This document shows, piece by piece, positions 34,726 through 47,611 of a DNA stretch of 64,000 bases (position 1 is its first letter; every line of letters begins with the position of its first letter). The DNA is from Hemibagrus wyckioides (lineage: Eukaryota > Chordata > Actinopteri > Siluriformes > Bagridae), in the NCBI RefSeq assembly GCF_019097595.1, contig NC_080715.1:5995573-6059572 (forward strand). The letters run 5' to 3'. The notes beneath the pieces were generated by a model. The model worked only from the letters and a program-made list of their open reading frames with translations, was not told the origin of the DNA and made no database searches. The translations under genes were made by a program, and so were the position numbers.

Positions 34726-36544
34726 TACCACATCATTCAGGATTTTTTCTTAGACTCACAATCATGTAAAAATATCGCAAGCGTCTCTTAAATAAGCTAA
34801 GCTAATCGTAAATAAGCTAAACTAACTTATAAGCCTGTGGTTATAGACTTAACAGCCATTACACCCAAAAACAACATGGGGCAGAACAGGTGACTGTGGA
34901 GGTCATTAGCGGAATAAACAGATGCAAAATACTGACGGGGGAAAAAAAGCAGCGTTATGTGTAAAAGTCACATATAGCTTCCTGAAAAAGTAGCGGAGAA
35001 TCATAAGACCAATACAAATTTCATCAACGGTGATCAGCGTTAAAAAAAAAAAAAACTGTAAAAAAAAAAAAAAAAAAAAAACAAATAAAAAAAAAAGACA
35101 ATGGCTTTGAATTCTCTCCTTTTAAACACCTATTAATTTCTAACTAGCCTCGTATAAGTAACCTCCGCTGTAATCTTTGCCTTATCACATTTCAGCATTC
35201 GACTTTGCCAGCTAAATTCAATCAAAAGCTCAGTCTTGTGTGACTACTTAATGATGACCTCCGCTAGCGTCTCTCCCAGCACGCGGATCCCCGAGGATGG
35301 CAGGGGATGACACTGAGGAGAAAAAGCCCGGAAACTGATTAATGTATAATTAAAGGTTCTCGCTGCATACGGAATATCAAATATTCAAAGAGCATTCACT
35401 TGACTTTCAAACTGCAGGGAAAAACACACACACACACTTTCTTTCTTTTCACTCGCAGTAATCGTGCCTGTGCCTTACAGCGTGTCCGGGTCCTGCGGTC
35501 AGAAAAGTATTAAAACAACTAGAAGTAAGACGTTTTGACAGTGTTGTCAAACTCAGTGTGCCAAATGTCCCCTCAGCATCAGTGAGGCAGGACTGGATGG
35601 ACGAGAGTTCAACCTGAACACACACAACAGCCAGAGGCAAGACAACAACTCGGGTGTTAGTAAGCAAGAATGAAAGTTTTCCTGTTCCACCAAGTGACTC
35701 TGAGAAAGTGAATAAATATGTCTGTTTATGTATCTGGTTTGCGGGCTATTGGTTAAGACAGGCTCCGAGAAAGGGTATAGAAGTGTAAACATGTACATAC
35801 TTGAAATTCAAATTAATTCTCACACTTTAATGTATGAAAGTCTAAGAACAAGATTGGATTTTAGGAGATGGGAGCAACTCACGGGGGCCAAGCACTCCGA
35901 ATTCACAATTCAGTCAAATTTCTTCTAAAGGCCCAGGAAAGGCATGGACTTTTGGCACAGAAATGGTGCTCAAAGTCCCACTTTTTGTAAGAACCACATT
36001 GTATATACTGAAAATATAAAGTAATTATGCAACAATAATAAAATAATCAGCAGCAGGTTGGTGTTATGAAACAGAGAGAATATTACCAACCCAAAGCTGT
36101 TTTTTGTCCTAGAGATTTTCAACCCAGTGTTTTATTCCTCTTATCCCACAACACGTTACTTCTGTTTATTAAAGAGCAACACACGTCCTTTTTATGTTTA
36201 GCCATTTTTAGTTGCGCTTCCTTGGTCGAAAAAAAACACATGATTTCTTTGTTAAAAGAGATTTCGTTTTTCATATAAAAAACAAACATTATACACAATC
36301 CATCACTACAATGCAATTAGATATTTTTTATATATTATTAATTACATTTTTTTCCAATTACATTTGTATCCTCATGCATGTCCACTCTTTCAAAATGAGC
36401 CTTCACTGACTGAAATATCTTTCTTGAAAATTCTTTACATCGACCAGACCTTATCTCTGAAGACTGTACATGCCAATTATAATTTAAAAAAATAATCGTA
36501 ACAATAAAAATTTTGATTTAGTTTTAAAATAAATGTACAATAAA
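34726..36544. other. Unique stretch, no gene recognised
   Basis: It contains poly-A runs at 35042-35054 and 35061-35098. 35100-35400 is a repeat-free, CNE-like block. Small open frames at 35449-35928 and 36066-36409 overlap on opposite strands and lack any recognisable motif. Confidence 0.4.
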
Positions 36545-37281
36545 TGTACTCGGTCCTCAAACACCCCTGTGTTTGAATTTTTGGTATTCAATTAGGATTT
36601 TCGAGTAAATTTGACCTCGGTATACGAAAATATTTTCGATGTACGACTCGACCATCAGGAACGCCGGTTCTTGTTTTGTACAGGATTGCAACGAATATCG
36701 AATAACGAATTTCAGGGGGGGCTCAGCCCCCAGTGAGGGTATAATAGTAAAAACTAAAAAAAATAAAATAAAATAAAATAAACGTTTGAAGAACGTGCTG
36801 AAAGACGGGGAGGAGCCGAAGTCTGCCGCCGTTTTCATATGGAATTTAAAAGGGACTGAGGCGATCACTAATTTGTGTAGAGTTTATGGAGAATCCCAGA
36901 ATTTTTAGGGGGTCTGAGTAGTAATGTTAAAGCCCCCCTAAAAATGGCCTAGCGATGCCCATGCTTTCCATGCGGCGTACCCTGGCGTAGACAATAGACA
37001 TGAAGCAGTACGTGGATCATCTGTTCTAAAAAGCATCATCTGTGAGCGCTTGTGTTATAACCCCACACTCTCTTTTGTGGTATAATTTCAGTAGCCATGT
37101 CTCTGAAAAAGGGGAAATCAGGCATCCATGTTGTCAAGAGGAAAGTTGTGAGATCAGCCATTGAGTTGAAACAGATTAATTCATTTCCTATGGGGAAAAA
37201 TAATTCGGTTTTCGACCAAATCAGTATTCGACCAGACTTTTGGAACGAATTAAGGTTGAACACCGAGGTACCGCTGTACTA
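36545..37281. mobile_element. pogo/Tigger-like element remnant
   Basis: The right end is CACCGAGGTACCGCTGTAC at 37262-37280, the inverse of a CAGNGGTACCTCGG terminus. The left part has ACCTCGGTATACGAAAAT at 36616-36633. The sub-terminal words ATTCGACCAGAC and TTCCTATGGGGAAAAATAAT are typical of this class. No intact transposase. Confidence 0.65.
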
Positions 37282-38849
37282 AGTGAATGAATCAATGATT
37301 TCAGTGACTCATAAAGGGTAAAGCAGATCTGAATGAATCTTTTTGAGTCACTGGAATGAATCAGCTCAGTTTGTGTAATCATCTGAACTTGTATCACTGT
37401 TCAGTTTTTGTTTGGTTCTAGAGAAGAAAGCTGATGCTGGGTGTACAGAATGGTAAAGGCCTTTCAGTCCCTCGGTTTGTGAAGCGTGCTCAGTAAAAGC
37501 TATCAGTCTCTCCGGCTCGGTTAACGGTGGCCGAGAAGAAGGATCTCATCAGCGCCGCCAGGCTCTCTTCCTTTAATCGGCTTCGCGCTCTCAAACGCTC
37601 TCAAACAAATTAACCTCCACTCGCTCGAGGAACGCTAAAGGAGTCTTCAAACTCGATCAGGGCAGCAGAAGGATGAAAAACACTCGGAGCTAATTGAAGC
37701 GATCTGTTTGGACCTTGGGAGAATTCCGCCAAGTTGCTTTGCGAGCGCTTCGTTCGCTTATCTGCAGGATTAATCAGGCTGCTTAATGAATGAGTTAATC
37801 TGCGGGCAGAGAAAAGCAGCGTTATCGATTAGGAAACATACTCGTGTTGCTGGGGGGAGCCATGGGCTTAATTTGCACAATCAATCAAACAATTAATGGA
37901 CTTGTATGAGAGAATGTGCTCCGAAGCAAAAACCAGTGCAGAACCCTGACGTCCTGTCTTTAAGAGTTGTTTCAAATCAGTAAAACTTTACTCAAACTGA
38001 ACACAATAAACAAAATAACCTGTTTACTTGGTAAACTGACCTCTATTTAGACGTATCAGTGCCGCGTCTTAGCATTTCCCCCAGTAGCTTTAATAGTGTT
38101 ATTAAATACCGCGTGTTACTGCGTATTAAAATGCATGGCACATCACGGTTTTTTTTTTAAATTATTGCACTTGTTTATCTAGTTATCTCAGTTTCTATAG
38201 TAACTTATTGTTGATGCAGTGTACCTGTTGATGCAGTGTATTAATCAGTAACACACTTAATTAGGCTCTAACTTATAGAAATACGCTCATCCTAAAACAG
38301 TTCATTCACAGTGATGTGTATGGTGGACGCTTTAAAGAAAGTGTCCAAACTGAGCCTAAATTTTCAAGTGTTGATTGGTGAAGGTGATTAAAGGTATAGA
38401 TATATAAAGATATATAATAAATATATAAATGGACACTAAGTATTGCATGTTTTTCTTTCATTTTTTTTTTAAGAACCGTCACTGTCAAATTAAAGGAATG
38501 AAACTACTTTAGGACACACTGTTGTTGGAAAATAATGCACTTCAGGGTGGCACTGATATTTTTTCTTTAACAGCAAGGAGCCAGATAATAAGGCTTACAG
38601 TTACAATGTACAACAAGTACATACTATTTAAAATATCAACTATAGTAACCTCTTTCTCTTCCCTGGGCCTTGAGGAAAAGGCCTGAATGCTGAATGACAG
38701 TCCTGAATGCTTGGCCCCCGTGAGTCGCTCCCCTCAAATTTTTTAGTATGAAGATGAATTTGAATTTTAAGTATTTACATGTTTATACTTCTATAACCAT
38801 TTTTTTTTTCATCATTTTTTGGCTTGTCCATTAGTCCAACCAACAGTTA
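37282..38849. other. Unique downstream stretch with a candidate conserved element
   Basis: No coding sequence was recognised. 37495-37900 is the most CNE-like stretch of the downstream half: repeat-free, GC-rich at the left, then dense in ATTA-type cores (GGATTAATC, CTTAATGAATG, GTTAATC, CAATTAATGG). 38380-38430 is AT-rich. Confidence 0.35.
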
Positions 38850-39215
38850 TCTGGCATGATGACCGAGTTGAATGCATTGCTGCCTCACAGCTCCAAGATC
38901 CCTGGTTTGATCCTGAGCTCTAGATCCTGAGGTTCTCCACACATACTTGAGTGGTGGTAGCTAATTGTTAAGGCTCTGGGTCTTGATCGGAAGATCTGGG
39001 TTCAAGCCCCAGCACCGGCAAGCTGCCACCGTTGGGCCCTTGAGCAAGGCCCCAACTCACCCTGCTCCAGTGGCACTGTATCATGGCTGACCCTGCACTC
39101 TGACCCCAACCCCCAAGGATGGGATATGCGAAGAGTAATGTATATGTGTATATGTAAATAAAGACAACTTAACCTCTCACATGAGGTTCTCTGGTGTTCT
39201 CCTACATCCTGAAAC
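38850..39215 (+). repeat. Family D repeat interrupted by a SINE
   Basis: The left part has TGCTGCCTCACAGCTCCAAG and TCCTGAGGTTCTCCACACAT. The right part resumes at about 39175 with TGAGGTTCTCTGGTGTTCTC. A family A SINE separates the two halves. Confidence 0.6.
38950..39167 (+). repeat. SINE family A, full copy
   Basis: GAGTGGTGGTAGCTAATTGT is followed by GGGTTCAAGCCCC (B box), GCTGCCACCGTTGGGCCCTT, CATGGCTGACCCTGC and the tail GTATATGTAAATAAAG. Inserted within a family D repeat. Confidence 0.85.
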
Positions 39216-40127
39216 ATGCTGGTTGGTGTAAATGGCTGCTAACCTTCTACTATAACTGAACAGGAGAAAAGAATGACCTTTGGCAGTGGTTATTATTAAA
39301 TGCTCCATTACTAGTGTTTTTAGCATCATACGGCAAATGACTGTTCTAACAGACTTAAGGACTAAAACATGACCAAGAACCCCCTACTTTCACACTACAA
39401 AAAGAGAACAACTACACAGACCTCCAATAGACCACACACAAGTGTGACTTCTGGGTATGAGATCGATGCTACACCCTGATCTCATTATCCCATGAGAAAA
39501 ATGATGCAACCTGCTTCTGGTTGGAACCAGCACCAACCTAGGCGAGTCCACCTACACTACCCACATATTAAACGTCAACATTCGTTAAACACTGACAGTT
39601 AGCATGAAGTAAACTATATAAATCTCGTGAAGTGGTGGGCGGCAGATGCACCAGACAGCTTGATTGTGTTTTCTCGAAAGGTTCGGAAAGCACGAGCGGT
39701 GAGAGACTCTGCCCTGATCGATTCTGCGTTCTCGGCAATTGATAAACAATGGCAATCAGCCCTAAATTCATCTGGGAGGAAAACACTATTAACTCACTCT
39801 GCTTGCCTTTATTAAGCTGGGGGATTTCTTTTTTTAATTCCGAGTCACTCACCATCTCCCGCGAGTGTGCCCGAAAGCCTCGCTCAGCAAAGTGGCTAAA
39901 CAAAGCGAGGGAATAAAAAACAATTCACAAGAAAGGATCAAAATGAAATGTCATTTAAAAGCTTCATAAATATGTGGTTTATGCTAATAAAAAGCGCAAT
40001 TCAGAGCACTTATTACTTAGGGTTATAATACAGTATATAACCACAGCCTTTCTCAGAGGAATTTAACTGTGTGTGTGTGTGTGTAATAACCAAAGAGTAA
40101 TGATATGTGGAACATCACATTCTGACG
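39216..40127. other. Unique sequence downstream of cps1
   Basis: No gene was recognised. 39620-39900 is unique and GC-richer, with open frames on both strands that match nothing known. A short GT run lies at 40066-40084. Confidence 0.4.
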
Positions 40128-40133
40128 TTTATT
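40128..40133 (-). terminator. cps1: Candidate cps1 polyadenylation signal AATAAA
   Basis: This is the first AATAAA on the minus strand after the TAG, about 485 nt downstream. No AATAAA or ATTAAA was seen between 40617 and 40134. The 3' UTR would thus be about 0.5 kb. Transcript data are needed to fix the cleavage site. Confidence 0.45.
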
Positions 40134-40617
40134 GAGAAATAAACAGCCTTTCTTCTCTCTCACGGGCTCAGTCACACAGATGCACTGAATTCACTCTGAT
40201 ACACAACATGAAAGCCATTGAAAAGCGCTTACAGAAATGCACCTTGTTGCTTCCTTACTGTAAACTCCATTACAGCCTGAATAAACAGGCTACATGCTAT
40301 AAACAGAACACATAATAAGAAAACATCCGCAACCTATACAAGGCTCTGGTGGTCAGGGGACCCCTTTAGGGCTAAGTAATAAATGCTTAAATAAACCCCA
40401 AACCGACACTATGTGAGAGTTACCTGGAAATGGGTAGTTTTTAAAAGTTGCATTAAGGTTAATGTGGGTACGAGGCAGGCTCGAAACCCAGAGGAGGAGT
40501 GTCTGAAAGTCTCATGATTTCCTTGCAGGGGCGTTAGGAATGGCTCTGTGGATCTGTAGGAGTCTCAGTGCCTTCTGTTGCGAGGATTCGGTGAGTGGAT
40601 GGACGGCTCAGGAGCCT

Positions 40618-40716
40618 CTAACCCTGTTGTCCCACCTCCTGCTGCCGATAGTGGAAGAGACTGGTGGTGTCCAATTTGCTTGAATACTTAATGGCCTTAG
40701 CGAATAGCTTCACCAC
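40618..40716 (-). CDS. cps1: cps1 last coding exon I, 32 codons and TAG
   Basis: The exon reads [20 protein letters not shown] then [12 protein letters not shown] and stop. It matches the human VTKLFAEA...SLFHYRQ ending in length (32 residues), but the last seven residues differ. The acceptor is TCGCAG|GTGGTG. It is too short and too diverged at the end to be obvious from open frames alone. I placed it by joining it to NFQ of exon H. Confidence 0.94.
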   Translation of the reverse strand: MVKLFAKAIKYSSKLDTTSLFHYRQQEVGQQG

Positions 40717-41062
40717 CTGCGAGAGAAAAGATATTGAATTCCAAGTCAGGGAAAGGACTTATTATCATAGCAACCATCTGATTTCTGGCCATATGAGGGA
40801 GAGAAATAAGCATTTGTACACTTTGGTGGTGTGCAGTGAAAAAAATCCACAGTGCATTGCCGGTTTCTTAGCTGCTACCCAATCTATTGATAAGCTTTTT
40901 GGGATGTGTCTCAATTTTTTTAGAATATTTGCAGACTTTACAGGGAAAATATTAACTTAAATGTTTAAATGAGCCCATCAAATTTAATTTCAAGATGATC
41001 TGAACTTTCTGGCTAATCTACACTTGAATTACAAAAAGAAATAGTGTCTAATGTCATTACAT

Positions 41063-41131
<69 letters not shown>

Positions 41132-44100
41132 CATGAGCATATACACCAATCAGCCATAACATTATGACCTCAGAGTGGTGAAGTGAATAAGACTGATGAT
41201 CTCCTCATCATGGCACCTGTTAGTGGGGGGGATATATTAGGCAGCAAGTCAACATTTTGTCCTCAAAGTTGATGTTAGAAGCAGGAAAAATGGACAAGAG
41301 TAAGGATTTGAGCGAGTTTGACAAAGGACAAATGGTGATTGCTAGACCACTGGATCAGACCATCTCCAAAACGGCAGCTTGTGTGGGGTGTTCCTGGTCT
41401 ACAGTGGTCAGTATCTATCAAAAGTGGTCCAAGGAAGGAACAGTGGTGAACCGGAGACAGGGTCATGGACAGTGCATGATGGGTCAGGGCTGTTTTGACA
41501 AGAACAGGGGATTAACACAATATTAGGCAGGTGGCCATAATGTTATGCCTGGTCGGTGTATATAGAACAGTATTCAGAACAGGAAGTTGTTTGAGATTTG
41601 GATAATTGTGTTAAAATAAATAAATAAATAAATAAATAAATAAATTAAAAAATAAATAAACAAACAAACAAACATCAATAATATATCAGTGTGCCCCAAT
41701 AAACAGTTTAATTGATGGGATCTAGGTCTGGTGTGAGAATTTAAAACCATAGCTGAGTAATCAATCCGATGAAAAGAAAAGAAAAAAAAAAAGTTCTATG
41801 AAAGTACACAACCCAACCTGGAAGTTCGTGATGAGCGGGACGCCGTAGTCCACAGCCATTCTGCGGATGAGGAAGTTCTCCTTGATGAACTTGGTGTTGT
41901 TGTTGGGAAGATTTACCACCAGGTCGATATGGCCATCGCTGATCAGACTGCACGGGGAGAAATGGGCAAAAATGACCAACACGGTTTAACACCAGACGCT
42001 GTAGCGGTTCAGACTACATCTGAAAACACCATCTCTTTCACACAAATTGCTGTTTTGTTTATTTAGATTAATCATGCCCGACTCGACTCAGTTATCTCCA
42101 AAATTCAAAAGCTTAATTGGCAAAATAGTGAAGCTGATGCAAGATGAATTGCCCTCAGACACAATGTCATGAGATCAAAATGCTAATCGAGTGTGTGTGA
42201 TGATTAAAACGCTGTCTGCTTGCAAGGCTGATAAACCATCAGCTTCCTGTCTCCCATCCTGAATCGTCCTAAACGTTAATGGACAGCGCCCGTGACTGTG
42301 TGTAGGGTAAATATAAACTGTGTGGTCTGAGCTGATGTGGTGAAGCTCAGGGAATAGAAAGAGTCATGTGACTTACAACATCATAAAAACAGAAGCAACA
42401 AAGGTTAATACCTATAGCCCTTATACTTAAAAAAACGACGTGCTGCCTTGTGCTAATTTAGATTATGGGATAGTGCAGTGTCCGTTGGTTCCATACTGCA
42501 GAACCTCGGTGGAAGCAGTAGATCTTTCAGGTATTTCTGTCTATTGTTTTAATGAATACTGAGAATTTAGAAATACTACTTCTTTGGTGTACTGCTTTTT
42601 GTCTATTCTATTTTTGGGAAGCTGGGATATTTAAACACAGCCATAGTCTCAAACTCGTGATGTGGTTCTGTTCCAAAGCCCCAGTAAATATTTTGTTGTG
42701 GTTTATTTTCTTGCAATAAACACCTGTATGCCTGGAATGTTCTTAATCAGCTCTGCTCATGGCTTCCACCGTCTGTTATTTTCCTGTTATTGTTACTGTG
42801 TTATGTGTTAACACTTACATATAAAAAAAATACAGTGCTTCGATGTATAGATGGCATTTTTCAGTTGCAGTCTCTTAATACCTGGAAGCATAGACTCTTA
42901 ATACCAGGACTTTGAAAAGTGATGATTACCAAAAGCTGTTTTATGTTGTTAAAAATATTAACTTAAATGAAAACCTTGAAAATCGTTTGTCCTGTTTATT
43001 GCAAATCGGTGTCAGCAATTTCTCATTGTCAAGCTTCCTCTAAAAAAAGCAATTCTTCAGGTTACATTTTAATCTGTCTCACCCTCAGAAATACTGGAGC
43101 AGTTCCTCTAAACACACAACATGATGCACTGCAGTATTAACAAACAACACTGTTCCCCTTTGTAATAAATGTGAAGATGCAAGCAGATTGTTTGTTATAT
43201 GACAAAAATATATTGTGTTGTCATACTGGACATGTTCCATGCAATTCAATTCGTAATATCAATAGTGGGATGTTGGTGTAGTCCTGACCTGCTGATAGTC
43301 GGTAAGGTGTGGTCTTTACCGTCCTCACTGGGCCATGACACTGGCATCGTGGGCACGTCGTTGGCATTTAGCCAAGCGGATGTAGCTTCTGTAGCATAAA
43401 TCTATGAATGAATAAACATGAAGATTGTAAAAAATGCAATAATGCTAATCCAATAAAAATACTCTTGAATTTGCACCAATTATATGTATGCTATTGAATA
43501 TAAGAACAAGTAGGCAATAAAGTATATAGTGTGGAAAGTATCCTAGGATTTTGGCTCCTGGGCTAAAAGAAGGTTTTACATTCAAAATGGCATCACATTA
43601 GTGGAAAAAACCTCTGGGATGGGGGTTCAGTTCCTGGTTCTGTGTGTGGAGGATGCATGTGCTTCACGCGCTTCAGGGTCTTCCTATAAGTACTCCAGTT
43701 TTCTCCTCCAGGGCAAAGACATGTGTTGAAGGCTGACTGGCATCTCTAAACTGTTTGTGTCTATAAAAGGGTGTGTGTGTGTGTGAATATATCCTATGAT
43801 GGGCTGGCACCCTGTCCAAGGTGTCCCCTGCCTCTTGCACAGTAAATGAAATGATAGATGAATGGATGGATAAATTGATAGATGAGCGGACAAATGCATG
43901 AGTGGTTGGATGGATGGACGGGAATCCTCTGACAGCAGCCTCCACTCCACTGTGCTTTCCTTTCCTCCCTTTTGGAAGACACTTATCAAAAAGTGACTTT
44001 TACTCCTACAGCGATTCTGTTAAAGGCTTCCTCCATGCATTTGTTCTTCTAAAAGAACTGTCAGCTCCAGCATGATGGTACTGCAGCTGCTGTAGATCAG

Positions 44101-47100
44101 ATGAACAGTAATGGCCTCAGTAATGTGCTGGCTATAATCAGTGGGAAGATGAGTCGCTGCCGGATGCTGGTGACCATTTTGAGCGAGCCCTTCTCACTGG
44201 TGTTTGAGGTCTGGAAGTTCTTTGGGTCCTATCTTAATTTCCCAGCATTTATGTGCCGATTCTTCCAGAAGTCTCATCAGTGAAGTTAACACCCTGTGAT
44301 GTCTGTAATGTCTCCAGCGTGAACCTGAGAGTGGATTTTCTTATAGCAAGTGCACCTTGGGACTTCCTTTAGCCACTAGATGAACATTTTTGTGGTTTAG
44401 GAGGACATCATAAGCAGTGTTTTGGAGGAACCTGATCCTGCTTGTTCCTCTCCACTACATGTCTCTTCATGAAAGCTTAATTCTTGGCTCCAGCACATGT
44501 CCACTGTACTTCACACTGTGTACAGCTCTGCCGTCCCTAGCTGGACCCTTAACTGAGTCTACTATGTGGAGTTCACCCTGTGCCCAATTTCTCTGGTTTC
44601 CTTCCACTGTCTAGAAACATTCTAGTGGTTCTGCTTATGAAAATGTACCCCTTAGGTGTAAGTGAGTGTGTTAATGAGTGTGCAAGAATTGGCATTCCAT
44701 CCAGGCTGTATTCCAGCCTCACACTCTGACCAGGGTAAAATGTTTGAAGATGAATAAATAAATAAATAAATAAATAAATAAGTTATTTTTTTGGCGGCAG
44801 TCAGACTGATCTTCCAAGATCACAAGATATTGCCTTGTATCAATTCATATTTATCAACTAAAATGGAAAGATACACACCACCTACGCATAACTTCACTAA
44901 TCATTCTTCATTCCATATCACTAAAGCACAATGATCCTGCAATGGATTTAAGGGAAAAAAAAGAATGGTTCACTCACTTTAAATCCCTCCTCCTTAAGCT
45001 GGTGAGCAGTGGACAGGAAGTCTGGCCTAAATGAATGCTGGGAAAGAAATGAAAAGAGACAAAGAGGGAGGGGTGGGAGAAAAAGAGGGGGTCATCCAGT
45101 GCAGGCAGATAGAGAAAAAGATCGAGACGCATTTCTATTTCTCGGCATGTCCGTATCAGAGGCTTAACCATGGCCGTGTAATGAGCGTGACAGATCCTTG
45201 GCCCTCCGGCTCGGCCATTAGGCAGGCAGCGCCGTAGCCGGGCACAGCGGCAGCTCATTTCCGAGGAGAATTTTACACTCTCATTTGTACTCCGGATTCC
45301 ATTAGAAAATAATGCTGCTGTAACAACCTGACAATGACCCTGACTAGACATTCCGCATCTCAGCCCCGAGAGCAGACATGAATCCCAAAATACCAACAAC
45401 AAATATTAAATAATAAAATATGCTGTATGACTGCCATGCTAAAGGGCTCTGTTGTGTCAGAATGAACGGCTCGTTGGTTCTGCGTGGGGGCCGGGGGGGT
45501 CAATGTGGCCGGCAAACATCTGCAAAAAGTTTCCAAGACTTCATGATACTAGCTGAATGGATAATAAAACAAGATAATAATAACATTAATAACTCGATGC
45601 CGGTGGGTGACAACTATGGTCCTTCTCGGTTCTGGTAGTAATCTGTTCACTTAAGATAGACTTCAAACAGGAAGGAGGCTACTGAAGAAAAACTATTTCA
45701 GACATTTGACCTTGCTGTGACCTTGTTTGGATCAATTTCAAAATCTAATCTGCTGATTCTGATGATAATTCTATATTAAACATTCAGCCACTCGCTCTTA
45801 AGATATCACTCTAATGAAAATCTCAGCTAGACAGACACATGGATGGAAGGACAGACAATCTGTAAACATAACAGATTGTTACAACCATGTCTGCGAATGC
45901 CCCTATTGCTCACCAGTGGCAGCCGTCACCCAAATTCTGACACTTCAGGGTTGTGAAGATACACTTCCTGTTTTTACTTCCGGATCAGCGGAACAAACAT
46001 GTATTTTCCCGTTCACCAAGTCGCGTTGTTATTGTATTACCTTTGCCTGTTACTTTCGCTTTATGTTTTGCCTGGCCATTTCGGGATTGTTTGCCCAGCT
46101 GATTGTCTCTCCTGGTGTTCTGATTAACTTTGCCTGTTTGTCTGACCCTGCTTCCGTGTGACGATTTTGGATTACTCTGCCTTGCAGCTCACAATAACGT
46201 CGATAATCCAAACTCTTAAATATGTGGACACCTGGCCATCACACCATCAGTGTTCTCCAAACTTTTTGGTTGGAAGGACACAGTTGTATAGAATGTTTCT
46301 GTATGCTGTAGCATTACTATTTCCCTTCACTGCAAGAGGCTGAATCCTGCTTCAGCCTGACAATACCCCTGGGTAAAAAGCACAGAGCTGCATGAGGACA
46401 TGATGTGTAAAGGTTGACCACTTGATTAAGCTTTAAATAATGATTAGTAAATACTTTTTAAATGTGTCTCATCTCTATATTATCAGGAGTGGGGATGTGG
46501 TAGCTTAGTAGTTAAGGTGTTGGACTGCTGATCAGAAGGGTATGAGTTTGAACCCCCCGTCCATTAAGCTACCACTGCTGGGTCCTTGAGCAAGGCCCTT
46601 AACCCTCAACTGCTCAGCTGTATAAAAGGTAAGTTGCTCTGGATAAGGGCATTTGCCAGAAATGCATTTATTATCTCATAACACACTGCATATAAAATGT
46701 GAAAATCGATGCATATTAAAAAAGAAATTGGATTTGAAAAAAGATGTGTGTTATGTCACATGTGCCAGACTGTCTGTTTAAAAATAAAAAATAAAATAAA
46801 AAGCACAGAAACCAAGTTGTGAAGGCATTCTATGGCTAACTTTTACAAAAATGCTGACTCCTTCCATAAATATTAAAAAATATATATCAAAGATTACACA
46901 CGTTTTTTCTTTCTGTCCATGTTCATATGGAGCGGCTACATGAGAACAAAGCGAATTCATAAAAACCTGTGATTTGCAGCTGCACTACTGTCAGAGCTCA
47001 TGTTATAGCCTCCTTCTGGCCAATCAGAATAGAGAATTCAGCAGCGCTGGGGTTTAAATGAGAGCATTATCCAGACTGCAGAGCGGTATAATGACAGATG

Positions 47101-47576
47101 GTAATCCCAACTTTAAGCTGAGTGCCAAGCTGAACTAGTGTATATTAAGTGTGAGCTCATGAGCCCTGGAGCTTCTGCGACAGTCTTTTCTGAAGTGATT
47201 AAATCACCAGATTTGCTTAGTTTGTTCTTAATTGATCTAATTATCTACCCAATTTAACATGTTACACATTTTCAGGGAAGACATGCACGACTAACTGCTG
47301 GAATACTGTTAAATTGTAGCTCGGGAAAAAAACGCAGTGCTTGCAAAAATGCAGTGGAAAAGTTTCATTTGAATGTGCCTTCAGCTGGCAGCTTGAGAAG
47401 CAGACGGGAGCATCAGGAGTGCAGATTTTGGATATACATGAACAGGGACAGAGGCTACTATGGATAGAATTAATGGATTTGTTCAAGTTTAAAGGCAAAA
47501 CATGAGGTTAATTTGCACTGAGATGAAGGTCTCTGCACTTTTGTCAATCAAACCAGCAACTGATTCAAATCAGAAA

Positions 47577-47611
<35 letters not shown>

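Noticed and set aside
45010..45029. Alternative exon F acceptor at the internal TTTAG
   Set aside because: It would remove HSFR, conserved in the family, and break the exon E-F frame. The CCCAG acceptor at 45038 keeps both.
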